A stretch of 64,000 nucleotides of DNA from Xenoacremonium recifei (GCA_012184525.1 WOFQ01000019.1:434001-498000); one strand, 5' to 3'; shown: positions 22,464-35,304, counted from the first letter of the stretch. Program-made: numbers and translations. Notes: generated by a model not told the origin, from the letters alone.

Positions 22464-25220
22464 ATGGATGCTTTGTCAACGTCAACATCAACACTTTCGT
22501 CTATTCCCGAGGGTCCTGATGGTTTCCCTCCCACACCCCCTGACACCGCAAAACCTTCACGGATAGGGAGCTTCGCAGACTTAGGAGATACACCGGCGAC
22601 TTCGATAAATGACCTAATCGAAGATGATATCAAGAGTTACTCCCTGCCTCCTCCGATCACAGTAAAGCAGGTGTTACCCGAGGACCTCAAGACGCCTGAC
22701 AACTATATCCAACGCGATTCTCGCCTCATTCGATTGACTGGACTTCATCCATTCAATGTCGAAGCACCTTTGGGGGCACTTTACGATGAGGGCTTTCTCA
22801 CGAGCGAGAACTTACACTATGTTCGCAACCATGGCGCCGTTCCCAGATGCGAAGACGACGAAATATATGACTGGGAGTTTTCTATCGAGGGCATGGTCAA
22901 AACCCCCATCAAGATGAGTGTAAGGGATCTCATCAATAACTACGAGCAAGCGACGTACCCCATAACCCTCGTCTGTGCTGGGAACCGCCGAAAAGAACAA
23001 AACATGGTACGGAAGACCAAGGGATTTTCTTGGGGTGCTGCCGGTTTATCGACAGCTCTTTGGACAGGAGTGCCGATTGGTGAGCTACTGGCTGATGCCC
23101 AACCCTTACGAGGTGCCCGTTACGTCTGCTTCGAAGGTGCCGATAAGCTGCCGAACGGATATTACGGAACAAGCATCAAGCTGAACTGGTGCATGGATCC
23201 TAACAGGGGTGTCATGGTAGCTCACCGGATGAATGGCGAGTCTCTCCATCCTGACCATGGCAAGCCAGTCCGCATTGTCATCCCAGGGCAGATTGGTGGT
23301 CGCAGTGTGAAGTGGCTTAAGAAAATAATTGTCACTGCTAAGCCGAGCGACAATTGGTATCACATCTACGATAACCGAGTGCTTCCGACAATGATTACCC
23401 CAGAAGCGAGTGCAGATCTTCCTGATGTATGGAGAGATGAGAAGTATGCCATATACGATCTCAATGTCAACAGCGCGATATGCTATCCAGGACATGATGA
23501 GAAACTATCCTTAACTGGGGCCCCATCCAGGTATAACGTCCGAGGATACGCATACGGCGGTGGAGGGAGACGCATCACAAGACTCGAGGTGACATTAGAC
23601 AGAGGGAAATCATGGAGGCTGGCCGAAATTAGGTGGCCCGAGGATGATTATCGCCTTGCACCCGAAGGAGAGATGCTATACGGTGGACGCGTCGACATGG
23701 CGTGGCGGGAGACTTGCTTTTGCTGGTGCTTTTGGAACATCGATATCGACGTTGACGAGCTCAAGGAGGCAGACGACATCATGATTCGGGCCATGGATGA
23801 AGGCATGATGGCCCAGCCCCGCGACATGTACTGGAGTGTCTTGGGCATGATGAACAATCCTTGGTTCCGGGTAGTCATTCACAAGGAGAGCCATTCTCTG
23901 AGGTTCGAGCATCCAACACAACCTGCGCTGATGCCCGGCGGCTGGATGGACCGCGTCAAGAAGGCTGGCGGAAACCTGGCCAACGGCTTCTGGGGCGAGA
24001 AGATGGGTGGTGAGGCGGAAGAAGTCGTGGAACAGGAGCCAGAGAAGGTGATTTGCATGACAAATTCCAAGATTGACCGAGCGATTACAGCTGCAGAGTT
24101 GAAGCAACATGATGGAGAGGTTGAGCCATGGTTTGTCGTGAACGGTCATGTATACGATGGCACAGCTTTTCTGGAAGGCCACCCAGGAGGTGCGGCATCT
24201 ATCTTCGGAGCAGCTGGCCAAGATGTCACAGAGGAATTTGTCACTATCCGTAAGTTTTCCATAGCAACACGGCCACTCCTATTATCCAGCCACTAACAGT
24301 ATGCTTCAGACAGCGAGAATGCCAAAGCCATGATGCCAGACTACCACATCGGCACTCTCGACGAAGCCGCCTTGAAAGCCATCGCCGCCGGCGACGACGA
24401 GGCCGAAGCTGACCCAATGCGGCCCATCTTTCTACAATCCAAGGCCTGGAGCAAGGCCATTCTCGACAAGAAGACTGCCATTTCATCCGACACCAAAATC
24501 TTCACCTTCAGGCTCAACCACGAGAACCAAGAAGTCGGCCTCCCCACGGGCCAGCACCTCATGTTGCGGCTTCGCGATCCAGCCACCCGCGAAGCCATCA
24601 TCCGCGCTTACACGCCCTTCTCCGACGGCGCACAGAGGGGAACTCTCGATGTGCTCATCAAGATCTACTATGACACGCCCGAGCGGAAAGGAGGTGTCAT
24701 GACACAGGCGCTAGACGCGTTGCCCCTTGGCCACTTCGTTGAATTCAAGGGCCCAGTTGGACATTTCGAGTACCGCGGGCAGGGTCTCTGCGCCATTGCC
24801 AGGCAGACTCGGAAAGTCCGTCGCTTCATCATGGTGTGCGGTGGTTCTGGCATTACCCCTATATGGCAGGTCCTCCGCGCTGTGCTAAGCGATCCCACAG
24901 ACCCAACGCGGTGTCTCGTGCTTGACGGTAACCGCGCGGAGGAGGATATCCTGTGCCGCGCCGAGCTGGACGAATTCGCCGCCACGAACCCTACAAAATG
25001 CCGCCTGATATACGCGCTGTCGAAACCACCAACAGGTTGGACAGGGCTTGTGGGTCGATTGGACAAGCCGCTTTACGAGAGGGAGGCTGGGAAGCCAAGT
25101 CAGGGGCATCCTGATGGCGATGAGCTGGTGTTGGTGTGTGGCCCGCCGGCCATGGAGAAGAGCGCCAAGGAGATCTTCTTAGAGATGGGATGGAAGGACG
25201 AGGATCTGATTTTCTTTTAG
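22464..25220 (+). CDS. niaD: Nitrate reductase (NADPH), molybdenum cofactor-heme-FAD enzyme
   Basis: Exons 22464..24249 and 24310..25220 give 898 residues, normal for fungal NiaD. Domains in order: N-terminal leader; Mo-pterin domain with the cofactor cysteine in LVCAGNRRKEQ; Mo-enzyme dimerisation domain; cytochrome b5 heme domain with EGHPGG (axial His); FAD domain with RAYTPFS; NADPH domain with GGSGITP and C-terminal VCGPPAM. It reduces nitrate to nitrite in the cytosol, the first step of nitrate assimilation. The single intron falls just after the heme-binding HPGG segment, where I recall the Neurospora nit-3 intron. The start is the first ATG of the frame (MDALSTS). A NIT4/NirA palindrome and GATA sites upstream predict nitrate induction and ammonium repression. 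No nitrite reductase or nitrate transporter gene is present in the window, so it is not in the compact niaD-niiA-crnA cluster seen in Aspergillus. Confidence 0.97.
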
Positions 25221-25618
25221 AGCTTGTTTGGCGGGAAGGGAGTTTACCGGCTGGCCACAGGGTAAATACGGGGGAAGAGGTGGACTTTAGATGATGATGA
25301 TAGTGACCATGATATAACAATTTTGGATTTATACACGCAGACTCGTACATATCGGCAATTTGAACAAGTCGTCTCATGGGGCAAAATCCCCAATCGACAT
25401 ACTCAGGCCTTTTCTCAAAAGAAGTTTCTTTCCCCAAGCAATTGCACAACACGACTAGTCAAATCACTCGCTCATGAACGCAATGCTCCCACGTATTCCA
25501 TGCATCCTTTTCCGTTACCAATCAAACTCCAATATCACAATGAAGCAGCACCAACTCCAACGAAAAGTCATGGGATCGTAAGTGTTGTCTGGTTATCGCC
25601 ACCAGTCCACGCGTCGCT
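25221..25618. other. short convergent intergenic region
   Basis: This is the 3'-to-3' gap between nitrate reductase (+) and the antiporter gene (-). Only probable 3' untranslated sequence is present. Confidence 0.6.
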
Positions 25619-27142
25619 CTACTCGCCAGACTCGCCCTCGCTAGGGTTGGGGTAATAGTACGCCGACACGGCAATGGCCGTATACAGCGTCACCAGCAGG
25701 AAGCCCTCGAGGTAGTTGCTCTTCTGATCCTGCAGGAAGCGGCCGACGGTCAGGATGGCGAGGATCAGCATGATCAGGTTGAAGGGGTCGAAGTTGAGGT
25801 CCATGCCCTTGTGCAGGCCCCAGCCGACGACAACGGCGAGGGGTCCGTTGAAGAGGGCTGTCTGCAGCGTGGCGCCGAGAACGTGCGAGAGGGCAAAGTT
25901 CATCTGGTCGTCCCAGGCCTCGTCGATGGCAGTGAGGTGCTCGGCAAACTTCTCGACGAAGGGAACGAGGATCAAGCCCATGAAGGCGTCGGAGACGTGG
26001 CCATCGGCGATGATATGCTCGATCTGCAAAACGAGGGTAATGGCAATTATCGTAACGAGCGTGATGGCGACGGCCAGGGCGATAATGCACTCGGTGAGCG
26101 TGAGCTTGGGCTTGATGGCGTCCTTGTGGCCGTCGCGGTCCCGGATCTCGTCGTGCTCGAAGATCTCGTTGTAGATGCTGTGGTGCGAGCGTGCCTGGAA
26201 GAAGACGTAGACGAGGTAGGCGATGATCATCAGGACAGAGATGATGCGGGAGATCTGGAGCGTCTTATGCGCGAGCTCGGTAGCAGTCAGGTCAGAGGAA
26301 GTGATACCGTTGCTAAAGGCAGTCGGAATGGCCAGGGCAACACCACTGAGGAGTTTGGTCAATATTGAGTATTTGAGAGTCTTTTAGGGGGAACGTACGC
26401 TGTGAGCAGCAGTCCACTGCCAGCCTCGCTAATGGCTTCGCTGAAGGTCTGTTCATGATCCGTCAGTCCTCCCACGAAGAAGCAGAGGCCCAGACAGAAG
26501 AGCATCGTCGCCAGAATGGAACCGAGAATAGCGGCCTTGATGACATAGAACTGGTCCTTCGAAAGCAGAACCATAAACAGAACAATTTCAACGATGGAGC
26601 CGCAACTGTAACGAATCAGTGAATGTCCGAAGAAAGAATCTCTACCGGTACATACGTAATCTCGATCAACACGCCCATAACATGGGGCAGCTTCCGAGCG
26701 AGCTCCTGGCCAGAGAATCCTATCAGGTTGGCGCAGGGCACCATGGCTATGTAGGCGAGGATGAAGATCAGGGTGTGATGGTCGGGCAGCGTATCTAGCG
26801 ACACAATCAATATATAACAAACCATCAGAACCAGAACCCCCAACACATACATCGAACAGCAATTGCCGTAGGAACTATCGGCCACAGCAAATTGCACAGC
26901 ATGCTAGCCTTACTCGTCGACTTGAACGAAATGCGTGCAAAATGCCAGGGATGCACGCCACGGCGACCACTCTCGCCCGCCGGCTTGATGCCGGGCGTCA
27001 CCAGCTTCTCGGCCATGTTCTTGTTGCGCTTGTACTCGCTGAAGGTGTTGGGCACGGGCAACGTTCGGTCGTCCGAGTCGGGGTTGGAGGAGTTGGGGCG
27101 GAGGGAGCGGCGATGCTGCTGGCGTGATGATGGAGAGGACAT
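25619..27142 (-). CDS. Divergent CAX-type Ca2+/H+ antiporter (membrane protein)
   Basis: Exons 27142-26851, 26794-26656, 26605-26399 and 26345-25619 encode 454 residues. A hydrophilic N-terminus (~75 residues) precedes about eleven hydrophobic segments. Two repeat motifs face each other as in the CAX/NCX superfamily: the first contains SCGSIVEIVLF and the second VEKFAEHLTAIDEA followed by LGATLQTALFNGPLAVVVGW. The latter closely resembles the second exchange helix region of vacuolar Vcx1-type antiporters. These proteins move Ca2+ into vacuoles or other organelles against protons. The canonical GNAVE and GNAAEH signatures are altered here (the Gly-Asn pair is absent while Glu and His remain), so ion specificity is uncertain. 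The gene resembles the divergent fungal sodium/calcium exchanger subfamily rather than true Vcx1. It is convergent with nitrate reductase. A CT-rich leader (GAAA-type purine run on the + strand, 27160-27200) precedes the start. Confidence 0.85.
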
Positions 27143-28303
27143 GCCGAGGATATATGAGGAAGAGGAGAGGAGAGGAGAGAAGAGAGAAAGAAAGAAAGAA
27201 ATTAGGTGTAATTCTCGTCAGATGCCGTGGCTCGGGCAGGGCTTGGAGTCGAGGGCGGCCGCCAACCAGGATGTGTAAGGCGCCTCCTTATATGAACGGT
27301 GCTTGTATAAAGGGAGAGAGAGCCCCGAAGCAAAGGAAACAGGCTCCATGATCGTCAACCGCCCCCGTCCAACCCAAGCCGTGGGACAGTGACACCCGCG
27401 CAGGATTATTGCCATCTCGCAGGTCTTGGCAGGTCTTGCAGCTTGTTTCACGCCCTGAGTCTCGGTTTGCCAGCGGTATCGAGCTCAGCGCGGAGCCAAT
27501 CAGCGAGGCCCAATGACGAGGTGCCAGGTTGCAACCCCGAAGCCACACCGCTAAGGCCCCCTGGGGTGATCCACTGAAGGCCGCGTCAGGGCCACTAAGC
27601 CCCAGAACAGCAGCGGGTGGGCGGTCCAGCCCGTGAGCATATCGAGGATTGCCCAGCCACTTGGGATTCGAAGCTTTCGCCAAGGTGTTGTCTGTCGGGT
27701 ACACTCGCCGTGACAGCAACACGATGGCCTCAACCATTGCTTTTGAGACTCTTCCATCAATGTCCAAGCCTAAGGCATCGCGCCCAGCCTGATCAACAGA
27801 AAGAGAGCGTCGAGAACCACGATCAAAGGCCGCGTCAACTCTCGACGCTATCGACCGCCCGGCCCCTGCGATTTCAGCTCCCCCACTACGTCAACCGGCA
27901 TGTCTGAGTCGCCGAAATGACATCGTCTAGACCTCCTCCCTTTGCGCGCTGCCAGGATTTTTTTTTTCTTTCCGGGCTATGGCGCCCCTATTCCGCGATG
28001 GTCGCGTGCTGCTAACACACTGTCCACTTAAGCTTAAACACCTTAATCCCGAGCTTCGTTGGATGACGATTAACCGCCTCCCACGTGTTGATTCGCCGGT
28101 TTGGTTGTTTCTCGACATCGGCACTTCATCGTGATCCATTCACCCGGGAATTAAGGTGTCGCCTTGGACATGTCTCCTCAAAACAGGAAATCGCCGCTGC
28201 AGATGCATCCGTAGCATCATGAGTCTCAGCTGCCACTGCTGCTAGTCTAGACCCTCCTCCAGGCCTCGCACAGATATGCTGTCTTTGTGCTCGCGTTTCC
28301 AAC
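27143..28303. other. intergenic region upstream of the antiporter gene
   Basis: No gene seen. A purine run at about 27155-27200, including four GAAA units, is a CT-rich leader for the leftward antiporter gene. The rest is moderately GC-rich without a recognisable RNA gene, and it ends in the 3' flank of the HRQ1 gene. Confidence 0.5.
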
Positions 28304-31300
28304 TCATATCGCGTCAGCCATCCATCTCTCAAACCCGCCTCCCGTCGACTCGCTATCATCTTTTTCTCGGCGGACCCCTTCTCGTCTTTCATTCCCCGGC
28401 CCGTAGCCGCTGCTGCTGCCGCCCTCGCGCTGAGACCGTAGCGGCACCGGTTCCGCTACCACGATCGTCTCAAACCCCACGGGTAGAAACTCCTCAGGTC
28501 CCATCGGCAGCTCCCCGACGTCAATCTCCATGTTTAGCAATGTCTTTAAGACGACTTGGCTTCCCGCCTTGCTCATGACCTCGTTGGCGTGTTTGCACAG
28601 CTCCGAGGCTACGCATTCGACACATCCACGCTCACAACCACACCCCTCGACCCTGTTCAACGCGTCCGTCAGAAGTTTGTCGATGTGATCAAACGCCTTG
28701 GTGCTTATGCCCGAACCCCCGGCACCGCCCTTCGCATCGTAGAACGTCAAGCGCGCAGGCCGTTTGCGCTGCGTCTCCCGTTCTGCAAACTCCTTCATCG
28801 CGACCTTACACTCGGTGCGCACGTCGCCCGGCATGCTAATCACAAACGTTGGTAGTAGACTCATGATGGCGTGTTCGGCAGCATGGATTCCGGCTGCGAT
28901 GTGTAACCGCCGTGACTCCATGATCTCAAGCGCCTTCTTCGGCACATCCAGCCACATGCCCTTGCTGAAGCGAATCACCGGCGGATTATCGACTTGCACG
29001 GCATCCAGCACTCGTCCCTTTCTGTCCACTTTGAAGAACCCAAACACGTTCTGCTGGATCTTGATCGTGCCGTAGTATGCGTGCGACATCGATCCAGCAA
29101 TGTTGCGGATTGCTTCGGTCTCGGTTGGATCTATATCGGTAAAGTCCCGTTGTACCGTCGTCCAGTCGACCTTGACCCGTTCCACCTTGGCCATGTGCTT
29201 ATCCGGCAGGAAATCTCGGACGAGATAGGGGTTTCCTTGGTGCAGGAAGATTGCACCGTCATAAATGGTAAACGTCGCCCGTGACGCCTCTAGTTCTTCC
29301 AAAACCACATTGCGACCGTTTGTAATATCCACGATGGCAAAGTGCTCATCTTCCGTATCTCGAATTGCGACGTACTTGGCCGGAATAGGCCTGAAGCGAT
29401 CGTGGCAGTGATAGAATCCAAGCTCATCCTTAATCAACCTCTCGGTACAAATCTTCGTTAGGTCACCACCAAAATATTGCCAATCCTCACTGGGACGTAT
29501 AGGCATCTCGTACGCAGCACATTGAATATGCCCTTCCCGCACGAGCATGTTCTCGAGATCAACTTGCAATGCGCAATTGGGTTTCGTAAAAAGCTCGTCA
29601 GGGTTCTGCATGTAATGTTGATCGGTGGGAAAGCCATCTCCAACTAGAATCGACAGTGAATCCTTGTTGCGCCGACCTGCACGGCCGCTCTGTTGCCGTA
29701 AGTTGGCGATCGTGTACGGGAACCCCCAAGTCATGACACAATCGAGAGTTCCAATATCGATGCCCAGCTCCAGGGCGGTGGTGGCCACAATCCCGAGGAG
29801 CTTTCCTTCGAACATTTCCGTCTCGATCCTGCGGCGATCCTGCGCCGTGTAACCTCCTCGATAGCCCATAACAAGATTGATACATTCGGGCCGTCCCAGG
29901 GCTTCAAGCTCTTGTTTGATCGCGCTGGTGAGAACCTCGCATTGAGCTCGAACCCGGCAAAAAGCAATGATTCTCACCCCGCGAAGCATGAGAGCGCAGA
30001 ACAGTCGAGCACATTCAAACTTGGCATTCCCTCGCCCAGAGGCAGGATCCCCGGGGTCCTTGTACGGCGTGTTCCAGCACAGAAACTCCTTGCGACCGGA
30101 TGGCGACCCGTCATAGTCTATCAGTCGCACATTGTCGATACCGAAGATGGTTTTAAAGTGCTCTTTTGGGTTGGCCACTGTGGCCGAACAGGAGATGAAC
30201 TTCACCTTGCGATTTCCGACTGCCGCACATATCCGTCGGAGTCTTCGCATGATGAAGGCCATATGAGAGCCTATCTGGCCGTTGTAGTAATGAAGCTCGT
30301 CAACTGTCATGTAGGGTTAGTGGAGTAGATTTGACGTAAATCAGCTGCAACATACCGACGACGTATTTCAAGTTCTTCAAAAATGACCTCCATCGCTCCT
30401 CTTGGGGCAGTATCGTTATATGCAGCATATCAGGATTGGTGAAGATAATTCGTGCCTCTTCTCTAATACCGTTGCGTTCATTCATGGGCGTATCTCCATC
30501 GAATGTCTCGACCACTGTCTCTTCAAGACCGGGCATGTAGCTCAACATCTCCTTCAGACTCCTCTTCTGGTCCTGCGCCAATGCCTTGGTCGGAAAGATG
30601 TACATGGCCCTGGAGTTAAAATCCTTCTCCAGGGCATAAAGGACTGGGAGCTGGTAGATCAGAGATTTGCCTGAGCTCGTTGACGTTGCGACAACCACAT
30701 TCTGGCCTTCGTGCAGCCCGTTCAGAGCTTCAGACTGGTGTGCATAGAATTGGGTGATGCCCTTGGCGTTGTATAGGGCATTGACCAGGTCCTGGCTTAG
30801 CAGAAAGTTCAAATCACCACATATAGGGGCTTGTGGTTCGAAAACTCGATGTCCATCGGGCACAATCTGTCCCGTATACCATGGGCTTGCCACCAGTTCC
30901 TTGACAATTTCGGGGATCGACTTTCGCTCCTTGGGAATGCTCTCCGGGATCGTGTCAGCAGCCTTTGGCGGCGCTCGATCCTCCTCCTTCACACTGGGAG
31001 TAGGAATAAACTCCAATGTCTTTTTCCGTAGAGTCTCCTCGGGATCCAGACCGTCCTCCACGCACTTGTTCAAGAACGCATTCACCGCACTCGCAAACCT
31101 CTGATTCCGGCGCTCAATCAGCGTCGTCATCTGCTTCTGGCTGAACACAGGCATCTTCAACTGCTCTTCGCGAAGCTTGCGATTCGGCTTCGTCGGTTCC
31201 CCAGACTTCTTGTCCTGGACCTGTCGCTTGAGATCACCGTCGATGAACTCAAAGTACAGCACCTCGTGACCGCTTGGCTCCAGCGCCCGGTCATCAAGGC

Positions 31301-31835
31301 GCTGCATGCCTGTAAGGCCTCCGACGGACGCATCGTGGGCGGGGCCATGAGACCGCATGGTCTTGCCGCTCTTGAAGACATCGTCGCGTTCGGCGCCTTT
31401 GACGTCGAGCTGGAGCATGACCTCGTCGACGTAAGCAAAGTTGATACCCTCTGGCCTTATGGCGACGATTGATGCAACCTCCTCGATCGAGATGCTCTTC
31501 TTTGTCTGTGCCTCGACGGTAGACTTGATTGTGTCGAAAGTCGTGACCAAGTGCTTTCGAGTGCAGCAAAACGTGAAGACCAGATTGAGAGCCCTATGCG
31601 TCTTCTCCAGCGCCGTGAAAGACTCTGGCCATGAGACCGTGCACTCGACCACGCTGCTGGATTCTTTTGTCAGATTGGGTTTCGCTTTGGCTTTGCCTCG
31701 CGCTCTCTTTGCCGAAGAAGTGCTGGCATCGGAATCGCCAGGGGTTGCCTCTCTCTCCGGTCCACGTCTTCGCTTTCCCTTCTCAGACGTCATCGATAGG
31801 CTGGTGCCCGAGTCCGGACCGTTGGACTCTGGCAT
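28304..31835 (-). CDS. HRQ1: RecQ4-like ATP-dependent DNA helicase HRQ1
   Basis: Exons 31835-30356 and 30303-28304 encode 1,159 residues. After a basic Ser/Lys-rich N-terminus and a conserved pre-helicase region come the SF2 motifs: Walker A in TSTSSGKSLIY, Ia FPTKALAQDQ, II VVDELHYYN (DELH box, split by the intron), III SCSATV, V ATTALELGIDIG and VI QQSGRAGR. The C-terminal DUF1998-type region has a cysteine cluster GCGCERGCVEC that probably binds zinc. This layout is the Hrq1 family, 3'-5' helicases related to human RECQ4 that act in DNA interstrand-crosslink repair and telomere maintenance in yeast. The start at 31835 is the first ATG of the frame. The gene is codirectional with its neighbours, 0.75 kb from YRB2. 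Confidence 0.93.
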
Positions 31836-32582
31836 GATGAGAGGTGATTTTTCTCATCCATACGATGGAATTATTTGGGGGATGGGTTCAAAGAAACCCT
31901 GTCAATACATGGTGCCGTGGTGGCGTTGGGGCCGTGAAAGCAAGGCGGTGGTCAATGGTCACGGAATTGACGCCAGATCACGTGCACCCTTCTGACAGTA
32001 ACTTTGCCTGAAGTGATCACCTCAGAAGGCTCCTACCCATCCACCTACAAGACATGATGGGACAAACAAACGTCAGATTCTAGAAGAACATACAAGGGTG
32101 GTCGCTTGTCATACAAGTTTATTGTATCGATCTGACGCAGTGTTGAGAACATGATCAAGGGGAAAACGTCCTCGTCCCAACTCCCCCATAAAGAGCCACT
32201 CGGGCTTTTCTTTTCCCAGCCGATTCTTCTCAATATTTCCTGCACGCCCTCCTACGTCCCGGCTGTACCAGTACACGATTCCCGTCAAGCCTAGTGAGTA
32301 TGGCTAGCTATTTTGTTTCGCATAGGCCAATACATCTCCCCCTTTATAAAACATATCTGTCCCAGCGGGGCTGTAGACCTGTAAGTCCCTTCCTGATTCC
32401 CATTCCAATCCTGCGAGCCATACAAGCTCTCGTTCTGCCGTCTTTCGCAAAGTTTATGGATTATTTGGGTCGCCAGGCCCATCAAGAATTGCAATTGGAC
32501 GACCAGCCGTCCCGGCTAATTCATGATCGCATGATAGATCAAGTTTAGCCACGCGAGAATCTCGAGAAACTCGACGCAGACT
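31836..32582. other. intergenic region between HRQ1 and YRB2
   Basis: A 0.75 kb region between two leftward genes: HRQ1 promoter on the left and YRB2 3' flank on the right. No conserved ORF or RNA gene seen. Confidence 0.6.
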
Positions 32583-34211
32583 CTAACTATTCTGGAGCTC
32601 TCGTTGAATGACGCTCAGCTCGTTCATGAAGCTCTTAGCATTCGCGGCTGACATCTGCACAAGGGGTTAGATCACACGACAGATCAACGTTAGAAATTCG
32701 TAGCACTTACCCTCATAGTGATGCTCACAGGCTTGGCATCGTCGCCCTCGAAAGCCGTGAACAAGATCCCCACAGACTTCAACGACGTCTTCTCCTGGAA
32801 CTTCATTGCAGGAAAGATGGCCGTGTTGAGGAGCACGCGATGAGTCTGGTCTTGGCGCATGATGAGCCGGACAACCTTACGGCCCGGAACACCATCACCG
32901 CCTTCCTCGTCGTCGGCTTCGAGACCAGAGGCGTCGAAAGACCCCGGGATGACAACTCCGGCGTCATCGAATTCCACGCAAGCTTCGGGCACGTTGATCT
33001 TCAACATACCCGCACCTCGCTCCTTCCACCCTGCCTCCTTGTCGTGGTGGAAGATCTTTGCTCGAACAGAAAGCATTGTAGTTTCGCCAGTCTCTCCATC
33101 ATCGACTTGGACTGCTTCTTGTTAGAATGGACCATCGTTCGTGAGAAGTAGACCAGAACTTACTCTTCTGGAGCCGTAGTTTCTTCTTCTCCTCAGACTC
33201 TTTCTCGGGTGACAGAGCCCGCTCGGGTTCCTTGGACTGAGCTTCGTCATCGCCTTCATCATCTTCATCCTCGCTATCCGCATCACTGTCGGGGGCACCA
33301 AAGGGCTTGGCGGGCTTCTCGCTCTTAGCAGGAGCAGCACCCGAAGCCGCAAAACTCCCCAGCGGTTTAACGCCTCCCAGAGCAGATCCAAATGCGCTGC
33401 CGCCAAATGCACTCCCGCCCAATGCACTGCCCCCGAAGCCGTTGGCCCCGGAGGATAGGCCTGCGAACGGCGATACACTGTTCGCGCCACCAAAGCTCAG
33501 CTTGGGGGGGCCCGAGGGCTTCTCTGCAGGTGGTGTGGGTGAGGCGAAGGAGGTAAGTTTGGGTGCGCCAGCACCAAAGACGCTGCCCTGGGAGCCGCTC
33601 AGACTGGCAAATGGCGAGGCTCCGGCGGAAAGCTTGCCGAAGCTGGATGCGGCGAATGCACTGGGCGGTTTTGAGGGCTCATCCTTGCTTTCGGCAGCCG
33701 GTGTTGATTCGGTCGTGGTGGTGGTCGCGGGGGTTTCTGTTGTTGATTTCTGTGACGGTATTAGATCATGCATGTCCTGCAGGTCTCGTCCATCTATCTT
33801 CCAGGCTCAGCTTACCGAGGCGGCGGCCTTGCTCTCCTCGTCGCGATGCCGCTTCTTCTCCGGCTCTAACCTCGTGGACCGGTCCTTGGCCGAATCGGAC
33901 GAAGCCTCGCTGTCCACGTCGTCGTCGGCCTCCTTGTCGCCGTCGAGCTGGTCGTGTGCGCGCTTCTTCTTGGGCGACGCCACCTGGTCCCTCAGATCGT
34001 CGCTCTGCGCATCGGCGGGCGTGGCAGGGCGATCAGCCGCACCGTCGTCCGTGGCAGCGGTGCCTTCAGGCGCAGGGCGAGGCCCATCCGAGATGGACGA
34101 CTGCTTCAGCTCGCGGCGGGCAGCCCGCGTCTCGGCGTCCTCGCTGGTCTCGACATGCGACGGCTCGGTCTTGGGGCTCTTGGGACTGCCGCCCTGGGCG
34201 TCGTCGGCCAT
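32583..34211 (-). CDS. YRB2: Ran-binding protein YRB2/NUP2-like (RanBP1 domain, FG-type repeats)
   Basis: Exons 34211-33816, 33749-33164, 33117-32711 and 32654-32583 give 486 residues. The N-terminal third is Asp/Glu/Lys-rich with NLS-like runs (SPKKKRAH, PEKKRHRDE). A Ser/Gly/Phe-rich middle holds SFG, PFA and VFG repeats like an FG nucleoporin. The C-terminal third is a RanBP1 domain (VRAKIFHHDK, then KINVPEAC and RLIMRQDQTHRVLLNTAIF). RanBP1 domains bind Ran-GTP and assist RanGAP. Yrb2 and RanBP3 act in CRM1-dependent nuclear export, and Nup2 sits at the pore basket. Domain order and size fit Yrb2 better. The last coding exon is 72 nt (MSAANAKSF...), placed by a GTGCAG acceptor. Large open frames on the + strand across 33.3-34.6 kb are shadows of this biased composition. 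Confidence 0.85.
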
Positions 34212-35304
34212 GGCGGGCGAGTTTGGGGCTGAGGCTGAGGGTCGCAAACGTGGGTTGTTGCGGAGGGTGGTGCAGTTTGCGGCTGGGCGTGGCGGTTGGG
34301 CTTCGATGCCTGACGTCGGGGGACGGAGCCGAGGCGTTCGTTGGAGAGGCACAGGCACAAGCACAAGCACAAGGCACGAGGCGCCACCTGGAGGGGTTCT
34401 CTAATCAAGCAAAGCAGCAAACTCGGCGTCGCAGGGCTGCCAAAAACTCGGTAGCCGGCCGTCGAAGAGCGGAGGTTGTATTTATGCGGATGCGTCAGCG
34501 CGGGATCTTTTCGCTGGTGGGGGGGATGTTGACGAGGGCGAGGGCGAGGGCGGCTGAGAGCGATGTGAGAGAGAGTTCAAGACGGGCTGAGCAGGATTCC
34601 CGCCGCGGTGTGTTGGCGGGCTGGCTGGCTGTTGACACTGGATGGGACGCTTAAGTTTAGTCGTCGGGTAAGGTAAGGTGTAGAGCAGGTCCAGTCCCTC
34701 TTTGACGCTAGACGACAGCGACCCGGCGGTTTAGTTGCTGGTGCTGTGCTGGAGACAATGGATGAGAAGGCCCGGCCAGAGCAGCTACTGACTGACCCAG
34801 CACTTTGGCTAGCAGGCGGCATCCAATCATGGCTGAAGGCAGTCCAGAGTCGCAAACGGCCTGCAATTATTAGCCAACACCAACTTTCACCACCAGAGCA
34901 TTGATCTGGGCGAATAGCTAGCAGCAACCCAACCTTAATTGCATGCATAATTACCTTACCTACCTATCCTGAGTGCTATCTGTTTGACATCTGAACAAAG
35001 ACATCTCACACTGCTAGATTAACTGCGGGAGCAAGGCGCTTCCAGTGAATTTGTTGATACAGAGATCCATTCGATTCGGTTGTCCGATTCCAAGACAGGG
35101 CGTCAGCTCTAAATTCGCCTGTTCCCAAGAACCCCTTCAGGTAAACCCTTTATGCCCGCGCTCCTATAATTCTACACTCGACTCTCAAACCCATTGACAA
35201 ACAGATTGTATAAACACATAGACCCAATCCCAATCTGACTCCCTTGGAAACTAGAATTTCGAAAACTTTGTTCCGTAGTGCTTCGCACGGCACCTCCTGC
35301 ACGT
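34212..35304. other. intergenic region upstream of YRB2
   Basis: A 1.1 kb region: YRB2 promoter (GC-rich near the gene, AT-rich beyond) and 3' flank of the Yip1-family gene. Nothing further supported. Confidence 0.6.

Noticed and set aside
33307..34654. Two long plus-strand open frames (about 365 codons each) over YRB2
   Set aside because: They are antisense to well-supported YRB2 exons, arise from its biased codon use, and have no domain.
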